Below are positions 1-8,413 of a stretch of DNA of 16,055 nucleotides, piece after piece (the stretch's first letter is position 1; each line of letters starts with the position of its first letter). The stretch comes from Clostridia bacterium. Its GTDB lineage: Bacteria; Bacillota; Sulfobacillia; SLMV01. The stretch spans positions 1-16,055 of the forward strand of contig PWGR01000161.1 in NCBI GenBank assembly GCA_003554565.1, in the 5' to 3' direction. A program made the position numbers and the translations under genes. Under the pieces are notes generated by a model. The model was not told the DNA's origin and ran no database searches. It saw nothing but the letters and a program-made list of their open reading frames with translations.

Positions 1-674
1 AGACGGATGCTTCCGTAAATTTCATCCTGCTGCAATTCCCCGTGGATATCCCCTTCGGGCGGTCTTTCTGCTATGCGCAGTGCAGGGATGATTGGTTCTA
101 TTCCCTCCGTCTCCAGGTCTATTGCGAAGTCGTGCAGCTCACTGAGAAGTGTTGTCCCGATAAAGCGTTCGGCCGCCAGCAGGAGGCGTTCCAGTCCAAG
201 TGCCGGGAGGCGCTGCAGCTCGAACTCTGCGTGCAGCAGGTCCTCGCCCCGCGCCTCCCGCACCACCATCATGTGGACGCGCCTCCGGGTCTCCGGATCC
301 CGGGTGAAGAAACCGAGAATGTCAGAAACTCCCTCCCGGGCAAATTCCTCGCCCAGAATTACGTGTACATTGTGTGCCCAAAAAGGTGTCCGCGGTGACT
401 CATCCCGCAGGTTGGCCGAAGCCTCTCCTGCAGTCCTTCCTTCCGCCGAGGCGAGCCAGATCGGACGTTCCTGCAGGTCTCCCGGGTCCTCCGGGCCGAA
501 GGCGAAGGGCTTTATGATCTGGGTTGACACCCGGATCCCGTCGCCGCGCTCGGGGCGATCGATGGCGGTGGTGCTGATAAATGCCAGGTTTTCGATCTCC
601 CGCCTGTCCCAGCATCCGGTGGAGGCGATCATGGCAAGCAGCATGACAGCACAGATCAGCCTGCGGGTCTTCAA
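1..674 (-). CDS. gerAC: Ger(x)C-family spore germination lipoprotein, C-terminus cut by window edge
   Basis: This is the lipoprotein (C) subunit of a GerA-type germinant receptor, which sits in the spore inner membrane and is needed for response to nutrients. The visible 224 codons begin with a short basic and hydrophobic signal (MKTRRLICAVMLLAM) and a lipobox-like S-T-G-C with the lipidated Cys at residue 21. The hallmark C-W-D-R-R-E-I-E motif of the Ger(x)C family follows. I chose a TTG start at 674-672 because a run of Gs forms a ribosome binding site just upstream and no ATG fits before the lipobox. The start overlaps the gerB stop as TTGA, so translation is probably coupled. The -3 position of the lipobox is Ser instead of the usual Leu. 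Family members are usually about 370-400 aa, so roughly 40% lies outside the window. Identification is firm; the specific receptor (GerA, GerK or other) is not. Confidence 0.93.
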   Translation of the reverse strand, partial: MKTRRLICAVMLLAMIASTGCWDRREIENLAFISTTAIDRPERGDGIRVSTQIIKPFAFGPEDPGDLQERPIWLASAEGRTAGEASANLRDESPRTPFWAHNVHVILGEEFAREGVSDILGFFTRDPETRRRVHMMVVREARGEDLLHAEFELQRLPALGLERLLLAAERFIGTTLLSELHDFAIDLETEGIEPIIPALRIAERPPEGDIHGELQQDEIYGSIR

Positions 675-1768
675 TCCGTGTCCCCCCCTCCCCGTACCAG
701 CTGTGCGATCCAGAGAAGGGCAGTCAGGCTGAGGATGAAGGTCACGCTGGTGACGGTCCAGGGTTCGGCCAGCAGACGGGCCATGCTCACCACATCGGCA
801 AAAAACAGCTGGCTGCAGGCTATGAGCAGGGCGGCCGCTGCGTACGGGAGGTGCCGCCAGCGATGCAAGCTAAAGGTCTGCCGCAGACAGGTGCAAAAAG
901 CCCAGATCATCAGGGCAATCTTGACCCCGGTGCTCAGTACCCACGAGGCCAAAAGCAGGGCCTCCACCCGCTCGAAGAACTCGCCTACACGGATCATCCG
1001 CGCCAGGAGAAAGGCCTGAAGACCGAGTGCGTCGAGGGTCGGACCAAAGACGCCCACCATGATCAGGCACATCGCCGTCATCATCAGACCGTTGGCGGCA
1101 GTAAACAGTACGGTGAAGCGCGTCACCTTCTCGGGTGCGCGCAGGTGAGGAATGAGCAGCCCCAGCACCATGAACTCCAGGTAGAACATGAACTCGATTG
1201 ATGTGGCCGGGATTACCCGCACGAGGCCGTCCCGCAGCAGGGGCAGAAAGCGCGTCGAATCCACCTGGCCGAGCGGGAGGACCAAAAGCAGCAGGAGCAC
1301 TATGAGGATGAGGGGAAACAGAAACTCCCCGGTGCGGGCCACCACCTCCAGTCCGCTGCGGGCAGCGTTGGCGGCAAGAAGCGTCAGGGCCCCAATGAAC
1401 ACCAGGTTGGGCGTAAATGGCATGATCGACATGTTGAAGGCCTCGCCCAGCATGCGGGCGGTGTAAGCTGCGACGAAAAAGAAATACCCCGCCAGGAGCA
1501 TTCCTATCAGCATTCCAACCGGCCGGCCCAGCAGGTCTTCGGTGTACTGGATTATGCTCCGGCCGGGGTGCCGCTGGCCCAGCCGGGAAAGGGTAAACAC
1601 AAATCCAACAGTCAGCATTGCACTGACGGCGTCGGCCAGCCACAGATCCTGCGTGCGTGGGACCGTCATGGTGGTGGGGCACACCAGGGTTCTGGGGGCC
1701 AGACGGACGAAAAACAGAAGCGCTATCAGCTGGTAGGGAGAGATCTGCTCGCGTGCCCCGGTCTTCAT
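671..1768 (-). CDS. gerAB: GerAB-type spore germination permease-like protein
   Basis: This is the B subunit of a germinant receptor, a member of the amino acid/polyamine/organocation transporter superfamily, thought to bind the small-molecule germinant in the spore inner membrane. At 365 aa it has the usual family length and about ten hydrophobic membrane segments. The N-terminus (REQISPYQLIALLFF) and the following ELE-free first helices have the typical GerAB shape. The ATG start at 1768 overlaps the gerA stop as ATGA, and the gene's own stop overlaps the gerC start as TTGA, so the three subunits are made from one coupled transcript. The germinant itself cannot be read from the sequence. 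The gene symbol marks the family only; paralogues in other species are called gerBB, gerKB and so on. Confidence 0.95.
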   Translation of the reverse strand: MKTGAREQISPYQLIALLFFVRLAPRTLVCPTTMTVPRTQDLWLADAVSAMLTVGFVFTLSRLGQRHPGRSIIQYTEDLLGRPVGMLIGMLLAGYFFFVAAYTARMLGEAFNMSIMPFTPNLVFIGALTLLAANAARSGLEVVARTGEFLFPLILIVLLLLLVLPLGQVDSTRFLPLLRDGLVRVIPATSIEFMFYLEFMVLGLLIPHLRAPEKVTRFTVLFTAANGLMMTAMCLIMVGVFGPTLDALGLQAFLLARMIRVGEFFERVEALLLASWVLSTGVKIALMIWAFCTCLRQTFSLHRWRHLPYAAAALLIACSQLFFADVVSMARLLAEPWTVTSVTFILSLTALLWIAQLVRGGGDTD

Positions 1769-3366
1769 GTCTTTTTCTCTCCTTCGGGAGGTCTCTTCCC
1801 GGGGGGCTCTGGTCTGGCTCCGGGTGGAACGCGTTCTTCATCCTGCGCGATCAGTTCGGGCTGGGCATCCATCTTCCACCATGGTGCCCGCACCAACGTG
1901 TCCTTGAGGCCGGAGAGCACGGTGGGGGCCATGGGCTCCAGGTAGGGGACACCCAGGGAACGCAGCGAGACCAGGTGAATCAGGAGGGCGAACAGACCCC
2001 AGTAGATCCCGAAGAGTCCCAGCGTTCCGGCCAGAAGTACCAGGGGAAAGCGCAGCAGACGCGCCGAGATGGCCAGGGAGAACCCCGGGGTGGCGAACGA
2101 TGCTATGGCAGTCATGGCCACCACTATGATCAGAGCGGAGGAGACAAGGCCGGCCTGCACCGCCGTCTCGCCCAGTATCAGTACGCCGACTATGCTGATG
2201 GCCGGCCCGACTATGCGCGGGAGCCGGACTCCCGCCTCGCGCAGGACCTCGAAGAATGCTTCCATCAGCACCGCCTCCACCGCTGCGGGGAAGGGAACTC
2301 CCTCTCGCTGCGCCGCCAGGCGCACCAAGAGGATAGTGGGGAGCAGCTCCTGGTGAAAGGTCGTAATTGCCACATACAGGGACGGAAGGATCAGGGAGGT
2401 GATGAAGACTGCAAGTCGAAAACCCCGCAGTACGGTACCCGCGTGCCATCTCTCGAAGTAGTCTTCTGCGGCCGAGAGAAAGGTGAAGAAGGTGATCGGT
2501 GCGAGGAGGACGAACGGCGTTCCATCGATTATAAGCACGGCTCGCCCTTCAAAGAGTGCCCCGACAGCCCGGTCCAGGCGCTCGCTCCGCAGTACTGTCG
2601 GAAAGGGAGAGTACGGGGCGTCCTCGATCAGTTCTTCCAGCTGTCCGCTCTCCTGTATGCTGTCTATCTCCACCCCATCCAGGCGGCTGCGTATCTCCTG
2701 GACCACCTCCTCCCGCACCAGCGTCTTGATATAGATCAGGGCAACACGCGTGCGGCTGAGATTGCCCAGTGATCGCTCCTCGATCCATAGGCGGGGATCA
2801 CGCACTCTTCGCCGCAGCAGGCTGGTGTTGGTGCGCAGGTTTTCGTTGAATCCTTCCTTGGACCCGCGGATGCTGGCCTCTGTCCCGGGCTCTTCCACCG
2901 CCCGCTCCTTGTGTTCCACGACATTGGAGTAGAGGCCGGTGCTGCGTCCCTCGATGATCACGATGCAGCTGCCCCAGGTCATCGCCCGCAGCAGTTCGGT
3001 CATGTCGTCAGTTTCCCACACCTGGCAGGCGGTGAGGAGCCGGTCCTTCAGTACCCGGTGTGCCTCGCCTGGTGACCTGAGCCCGACGTCGGATTCGTCG
3101 GTGATCCTTGCCACAATGTTGGCGCTGAGGATCCGGTGGTCCACCAGGCCGTCGATGTGGGCCACCAGTACCTCCAAACCCGAGGCCAGCTTGAGCCTGC
3201 GCACCACCACATCGCCGCTGTTCCCGTAGGCTTTCAGAATGTAGGCCTCGTTGTTGCGGGGATCCGGACAGATGGGGACGGGCTCCCGTTTTTGATGCGG
3301 GTCTTGTGACTTATGTCCGGGCGCCATACGCGAGATTATCTTCTCCAGGATTTTCATCAACATCAT
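1765..3366 (-). CDS. gerAA: GerAA-type spore germination protein (A subunit)
   Basis: This is the A subunit of a GerA-type germinant receptor, recently understood in Bacillus as an oligomeric ion channel in the spore inner membrane. It has 533 aa, normal for the family. A soluble N-terminal part (about residues 38-250) contains the conserved R-G-x-x-E-G-F-x-E-x-L segment near 167-177 and the R-R-R-V-R-D-P motif near 185-191. The segment F-P-T-V-L-R-S-E-R near 255-263 leads into the membrane part, with hydrophobic stretches at about 284-299, 315-336, 386-425 and 440-468. The C-terminal tail is basic and proline-rich. Two adjacent ATGs (3366 and 3363) are possible. The GGGAGAG ribosome binding site is spaced better for the second, so the true protein may be one residue shorter. 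It is the first gene of the gerA-gerB-gerC operon, with a sigma-G-like promoter about 40 nt upstream. Confidence 0.96.
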   Translation of the reverse strand: MMLMKILEKIISRMAPGHKSQDPHQKREPVPICPDPRNNEAYILKAYGNSGDVVVRRLKLASGLEVLVAHIDGLVDHRILSANIVARITDESDVGLRSPGEAHRVLKDRLLTACQVWETDDMTELLRAMTWGSCIVIIEGRSTGLYSNVVEHKERAVEEPGTEASIRGSKEGFNENLRTNTSLLRRRVRDPRLWIEERSLGNLSRTRVALIYIKTLVREEVVQEIRSRLDGVEIDSIQESGQLEELIEDAPYSPFPTVLRSERLDRAVGALFEGRAVLIIDGTPFVLLAPITFFTFLSAAEDYFERWHAGTVLRGFRLAVFITSLILPSLYVAITTFHQELLPTILLVRLAAQREGVPFPAAVEAVLMEAFFEVLREAGVRLPRIVGPAISIVGVLILGETAVQAGLVSSALIIVVAMTAIASFATPGFSLAISARLLRFPLVLLAGTLGLFGIYWGLFALLIHLVSLRSLGVPYLEPMAPTVLSGLKDTLVRAPWWKMDAQPELIAQDEERVPPGARPEPPGKRPPEGEKKT

Positions 3367-3403
3367 ATCTCTCCCGCCGTCAGACAGCGCTCGAATCTTG
3401 TCT

Positions 3404-3432
3404 TAGCATCTGCATTCCGTGTGGGTGCATAC
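3404..3432 (-). promoter_or_regulatory. Candidate sigma-G (forespore) promoter for the germination operon
   Basis: On the minus strand, GTATG (3432-3428) is followed after 17 nt by GATGCTA (3410-3404). This fits the Bacillus sigma-G pattern (gHATR, 17-18 nt, CATnMTA) with one clear mismatch at the first base of the -10 element. The predicted start of transcription lies roughly 30 nt before the gerA start codon. Germinant receptor operons are sigma-G dependent in Bacillus subtilis, so the placement makes sense. The motif is short and was found by eye. Confidence 0.45.
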
Positions 3433-3498
3433 TGGAAATCATAGAGAAGGGGGGAGGGCCGGGGGATGCATGTTCTCGCTTGCCCCGCACAGAATAAG

Positions 3499-3527
3499 TT
3501 GACAGGATGGATTCTGGAACATAGATT
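3499..3527 (+). promoter_or_regulatory. Vegetative (sigma-A type) promoter for the 3636 gene
   Basis: A perfect -35 TTGACA (3499-3504) is followed by a 17-nt spacer and a -10 TAGATT (3522-3527, four of six consensus bases). Transcription would begin near 3534, giving an untranslated leader of about 100 nt before the GTG start at 3636. It lies back to back with the germination operon promoter, whose elements are about 70 nt away on the other strand. Confidence 0.7.
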
Positions 3528-3548
3528 TTCAGTAGAGGATAATGACTG

Positions 3549-3614
3549 GCCGGGGCCGGGTGCCCGCCAAGCTGTGCGGACGGCCCCGGCTCGACCTGCC
3601 CGCAAGCCGGGCAG
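3549..3614 (+). promoter_or_regulatory. Two consecutive GC-rich hairpins in the 5' leader
   Basis: Directly after the TTGACA/TAGATT promoter the leader can form a perfect 9-bp stem (GCCGGGGCC at 3549-3557 with GGCCCCGGC at 3582-3590). A perfect 7-bp stem follows (CTGCCCG at 3596-3602 with CGGGCAG at 3608-3614). The second hairpin ends a few bases before the AGAGGGG ribosome binding site of the gene at 3636. No T-run follows, so this is not a canonical terminator. The leader matches no riboswitch class I recognise. It could modulate translation or mRNA stability, or be a simple GC-rich leader. Confidence 0.5.
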
Positions 3615-3635
3615 CTGGAAAAGAGGGGATGAACT

Positions 3636-4277
3636 GTGACCCAGGATACTGCCAAGTATGCGGCCCTGTTGCGAAACATTGCTGATCGTGCGGAAGCCGC
3701 CCGGCGGGAGGACGCCTCGCCGGAACGGTGTGAGATTCTGGTGCGGCTTTACAATGACTATCTGAAGCACTTGAAGGAAGGGACTGATCAGAACCTGGCA
3801 GCCTTCGACGCGATCGAATGGACACCGGGAGACAGCCCCGAGTTTGGCCTGACGGAGGTGATGATCCGCGCTGATCACCTGGCGGCATGGCTCGAGGGGG
3901 ACGCCCGGCGGGGGCGTCGCCTCTGTTTTGAAGTTCCTCCAATGCCGTCAGTGTATGAAGTTGTCGACCGGGACAGGATAGAGGAATTTTCGCGGGAGAT
4001 GCAGGATTGGGCCGTATCTGTATCCGAGCGGGCGGTTCAGTTCTCGCAGGAGCTATCTCGTGAGATCCCTGCAAAAATATCACGTTACTTCGGGAAAGCG
4101 GAGGGTGAAGACGACCACCGGCTCAGTCATTCTCCTGTTGATGATAGGAGCTGGCGTATGGAAATCCTGACCCGGGTTCAGGATGGTGAGCTGACCGCGG
4201 GGGAGGCGTCGGAGCTGCTGCAGATTGGACGCCCCATTACAGAGGACGATGACGGCGAAGGAGATCGGTCCAAATAG
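3636..4277 (+). CDS. Protein of unknown function with SHOCT-like C-terminal motif
   Basis: I do not recognise the family of this 213-aa protein. It is soluble and acidic, has no signal peptide or membrane segment, and seems largely helical. The middle (about 111-150) is rich in charged residues and could form a long helix or short coiled coil. Near the C-terminus, residues 176-196 (I-L-x-R-V-Q-D-G-E-L-T-A-G-E-A-S-E-L-L) match the helix-turn-helix-like repeat seen at the start of YvlB/LiaX-type and other SHOCT-like proteins, normally an oligomerisation or regulatory module. The last 12 residues are mostly acidic. The GTG start is supported by AGAGGGG seven bases upstream and by the promoter and leader described separately. 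The next gene on this strand, eis, is 187 nt away behind a strong hairpin and may be transcribed separately. Function is unknown. Confidence 0.8.
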   Translation: MTQDTAKYAALLRNIADRAEAARREDASPERCEILVRLYNDYLKHLKEGTDQNLAAFDAIEWTPGDSPEFGLTEVMIRADHLAAWLEGDARRGRRLCFEVPPMPSVYEVVDRDRIEEFSREMQDWAVSVSERAVQFSQELSREIPAKISRYFGKAEGEDDHRLSHSPVDDRSWRMEILTRVQDGELTAGEASELLQIGRPITEDDDGEGDRSK

Positions 4278-4330
4278 GGATATTGCGACCGGTTTACATC
4301 GGCGGCTGTGCTCCGTTCTTCCTTGTCCCC

Positions 4331-4386
4331 CGGGCGGCACATTCCTGATCGGAGGTAGTGGGTTCTCCGCAGGAAGGTGCCGCCCG
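4331..4386 (+). terminator. Long stem-loop between the 3636 gene and eis (terminator or leader structure)
   Basis: Three nested complementary segments build one extended hairpin. They are CGGGCGGCAC (4331-4340) with GTGCCGCCCG (4377-4386), TTCCTG (4342-4347) with CAGGAA (4370-4375), and CGGAG (4350-4354) with CTCCG (4365-4369). This gives 21 paired bases interrupted by one mismatch and a 2-nt bulge. A short T-run (4402-4407) lies 16 nt downstream, too far for a classical intrinsic terminator. It may still end the upstream transcript, or act in the eis leader. Confidence 0.5.
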
Positions 4387-4464
4387 GTTCTCGCCTCAGG
4401 GATTTTTCGGTATAGTGAAGAGGTGTGTTGCAGATGCCTGATGCTTAATGAGGAGGAATGTCAA

Positions 4465-5679
4465 ATGCTGCAACGGGCCGAGCTTCGCCCCCTGCAGGGC
4501 GAGGATGAAAAAGATGAATGGCTGTCTCACGTCCACTATGCCTTTGCCCCGCACCGCAGCGGCGAGGAGGTGCGGGAGCTGCAGGAACGCCGACCGGAGC
4601 CGGAGATGTTGGAGAAGAAGGGGTACTTCGTGGATGGTGCTATGGTGTCCATTTGTGGCCTGATTGATTTCACCGGCCGGCTGCGGGGGACCTGGGTGCC
4701 GATAGGGGGCATCGGTCCCGTCGCCACTCCGCCTGAGCACCGGCGCCGGGGGTATGCTAAGGGGATGCTGCGGGATCTTCTGGTGCAGATGCGCGACAGG
4801 GGAATATACACCTCGGCCCTGTGGCCATTCTACTCTCGTTTTTATGAGTGCCTGGGATGGGGGGTCTCGGCCGAATCCAGCGGCTTCAAGTTCTCCACGG
4901 AAGACCTGCGGAGACTGGTGCGGGGATTTGGTCCGCAGGGGACATTCTCCCGTGCCTCCGAGGAAGACATCGAGGTTCTGGACGGGATCTATCGGTGCTG
5001 GGCACAGGATTATGATCTCACCATAAAGCGAGAGCAGCAGTGGTGGAAATGGAACGTCCTCACCGGCTGGGAGAAGAGGAGCCCCTACGTCTACCTGTAT
5101 CGCAATTCTCACGGGGATGCCTCAGCCTATGTGATCTATCTGATTCGTGGCGCCGAGGATAACGGCCGAACCATGCATGTGATGGACTATGCATACGCCG
5201 ATCTGGACAGCTATTCTGCGCTGCTGAAATTCCTGCTCGATCATGACTCGCAGGTCGGGACTTTCCGCATTGATACCCCGGCCAACGACCCGCTGTTTGA
5301 CTGGCAGGCAACCGGAGAGGTGAAGCGCCACCGTGGGATCATGTTCAGGGTGGTGGACGTGTGCTCTGCCCTGGAGGCTGTTCCATTTCCGCGCGATTTG
5401 CGGGATTCCGCAGTGCTCGAGGTCAGCGATAGCCTCTGCGGATGGAACGAAGGAAAGTTCAGCGTTGCCGTCTCCGGTGGGCGGGCGGAGGTCTGCCCCA
5501 CAGACGATGCGTCGGACGTGCAGCTGGATATCCGCGAGCTGTCTCAACTGTATGCGGGATATCGCTCGCCCGAACAGCTGCAGAAAAACGATGGGCTCCG
5601 CGTACATAGTGTGGACGGGCTGGATTTTCTGGGTCGCCTGTTCCCGCAGCGCGAGACATATATGGCGGAGGATTTTTGA
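4465..5679 (+). CDS. eis: Eis-family GNAT N-acetyltransferase
   Basis: This cytoplasmic acetyl-CoA-dependent N-acetyltransferase belongs to the Eis family, whose characterised members acetylate aminoglycosides and other amines at several positions. It has 404 aa, the family's size. The N-terminal GNAT domain carries the acetyl-CoA motif V-A-T-P-P-E-H-R-R-R-G-Y-A at 86-98. Tyr127 in F-Y-E-C-L-G-W-G aligns with the catalytic Tyr126 of Mycobacterium tuberculosis Eis. A second GNAT-like region and an SCP2-like C-terminal domain (from about 335) follow. The chain ends in Phe, as in the mycobacterial enzyme, where the terminal carboxylate is the general base. I chose the ATG at 4465 because AGGAGG (4451-4456) lies eight bases upstream. 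An open frame extends back to 4225 but overlaps the previous gene. A possible -10 TATAGT is at 4411-4416, with no good -35. The physiological substrate is unknown. Confidence 0.9.
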   Translation: MLQRAELRPLQGEDEKDEWLSHVHYAFAPHRSGEEVRELQERRPEPEMLEKKGYFVDGAMVSICGLIDFTGRLRGTWVPIGGIGPVATPPEHRRRGYAKGMLRDLLVQMRDRGIYTSALWPFYSRFYECLGWGVSAESSGFKFSTEDLRRLVRGFGPQGTFSRASEEDIEVLDGIYRCWAQDYDLTIKREQQWWKWNVLTGWEKRSPYVYLYRNSHGDASAYVIYLIRGAEDNGRTMHVMDYAYADLDSYSALLKFLLDHDSQVGTFRIDTPANDPLFDWQATGEVKRHRGIMFRVVDVCSALEAVPFPRDLRDSAVLEVSDSLCGWNEGKFSVAVSGGRAEVCPTDDASDVQLDIRELSQLYAGYRSPEQLQKNDGLRVHSVDGLDFLGRLFPQRETYMAEDF

Positions 5680-5864
5680 GCACGGCATCGCCCCCGGCTG
5701 TAGTTTGCTATAGGCGGCCGGGAACCATAGACTGGTGATGGTGGGCGGTACCTATGCCCCCTCGCCTCGCGGCTGTACAAGCGCAGTATGAGACGGTGCA
5801 GCCCATTGAATTTGCAGGCTGTGATGGATTCGAGGTTTTCTAGCAAGAAGGAGGTTCGGGAGAA

Positions 5865-7817
<1,953 letters not shown>

Positions 7818-7824
7818 TGCATTT

Positions 7825-7860
7825 CTGCGGGAGAGATTCTTCTTTTGGTCTCTCCCGCAG
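7825..7860 (+). terminator. Perfect 12-bp stem-loop after hppA
   Basis: CTGCGGGAGAGA (7825-7836) pairs perfectly with TCTCTCCCGCAG (7849-7860) around a 12-nt T-rich loop. It begins eight bases after the hppA stop codon. There is no downstream T-tract on the plus strand, so it is either a U-less terminator or a 3'-end stabilising structure. No gene on either strand occupies 7818-8053. Confidence 0.65.
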
Positions 7861-8022
7861 TCGGACCCCGGAAAGCTCACATGGCTGCACATCGATAGGG
7901 CGCTGGCCTGAGTGGTCGTCATCCCTGACGGAAATGCAGTGTACCGGGGTACTCTTTGAGCTTGCACCAGGTCCCTCGCCTTCAACTGGCGGCAGATAAT
8001 CCCGGCGCGTGCTCCGCAGTGT

Positions 8023-8045
8023 CCTGCAGCGATGATGCTTGCAGG
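8023..8045 (-). terminator. Short stem-loop after the small membrane protein gene
   Basis: CCTGCAGC (8023-8030) pairs with GCTTGCAGG (8037-8045) with one bulged T and a 6-nt loop, starting eight bases beyond the stop of the minus-strand gene ending at 8054. It lacks a T-tract, so a terminator role is only suggested by position. Confidence 0.3.
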
Positions 8046-8053
8046 TCACCGCT

Positions 8054-8413
8054 TTACCTCTGCTGATTATTCCTCTCCCACACGCGGTTAAGCCCGGCCA
8101 GTGCCAGCACTGGTCCCCCGACGAGAATGGCTGCTAGACCCAGCAGAAACAGGGGTTGGTCCAGTCGGTTGAGGGGAAACGGTCCCGTGAGAACCCAGCG
8201 GAAAAATCCCGAGTGCATTCGTAGGGCCATGAGAAAAATGACAGGGGTGACTGTGAGACCGATGATTAGACCGAAGCAAAACGAGAATCTAGCCTCCGCG
8301 TCCCGGCCCACCCGGCGCAGACCCGTGCCAATCGCCCGTACAGCGACTGCTCCCGCGGCGGTAATCAGACCGGCGGCGAGCACGAGCACCGGCAGTGTCC
8401 ACTGCCCATTCAC
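8054..8413 (-). CDS. Small three-helix membrane protein coupled to moeB
   Basis: I do not recognise a family for this 119-aa protein. Three hydrophobic segments are clear at about 7-28, 43-66 and 87-108. A basic loop (33-42, G-R-D-A-E-A-R) lies between the first two and a basic, Gln-rich tail ends the chain (N-N-Q-Q-R). No cysteine pair, histidine cluster or catalytic motif is visible apart from a single Cys46 inside the second helix. The GTG start at 8413 overlaps the stop of the MoeB-rhodanese gene as GTGA, and AAAGGAG lies inside the end of that gene about ten bases upstream, so the two are translationally coupled. The coupling suggests a related job, such as membrane anchoring or transport linked to sulfur transfer, but this is inference from position only. 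Confidence 0.75.
   Translation of the reverse strand: MNGQWTLPVLVLAAGLITAAGAVAVRAIGTGLRRVGRDAEARFSFCFGLIIGLTVTPVIFLMALRMHSGFFRWVLTGPFPLNRLDQPLFLLGLAAILVGGPVLALAGLNRVWERNNQQR

Noticed and set aside
73..732. A 219-codon plus-strand reading frame opposite gerC
   Set aside because: The minus strand encodes the diagnostic Ger(x)C lipobox and C-W-D-R-R-E motif from a TTG start; the plus frame is Ser/Arg-rich with no family.
1657..2772. A 371-codon plus-strand reading frame across gerA and gerB
   Set aside because: It lies antisense to two clear germination genes, has a highly charged, Gln- and Gly-rich composition with no domain, and is explained by GC-rich third-codon bias.
4331..4416. T-box leader upstream of eis
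   Set aside because: The GGTGCC segment loosely recalls the T-box sequence, but the conserved core is not present and the base pairing is fully explained by the palindrome. Eis is also not a typical T-box target.
4225..4464. N-terminal extension of the Eis reading frame
   Set aside because: It overlaps the preceding gene, runs through a strong hairpin, and the ribosome binding site fits the ATG at 4465.
5680..5864. Fluoride riboswitch before hppA
   Set aside because: GGTGATGG at about 5735-5742 resembles the start of the motif, but the conserved ACCGCC and GCTGATG segments and the closing stem are missing.
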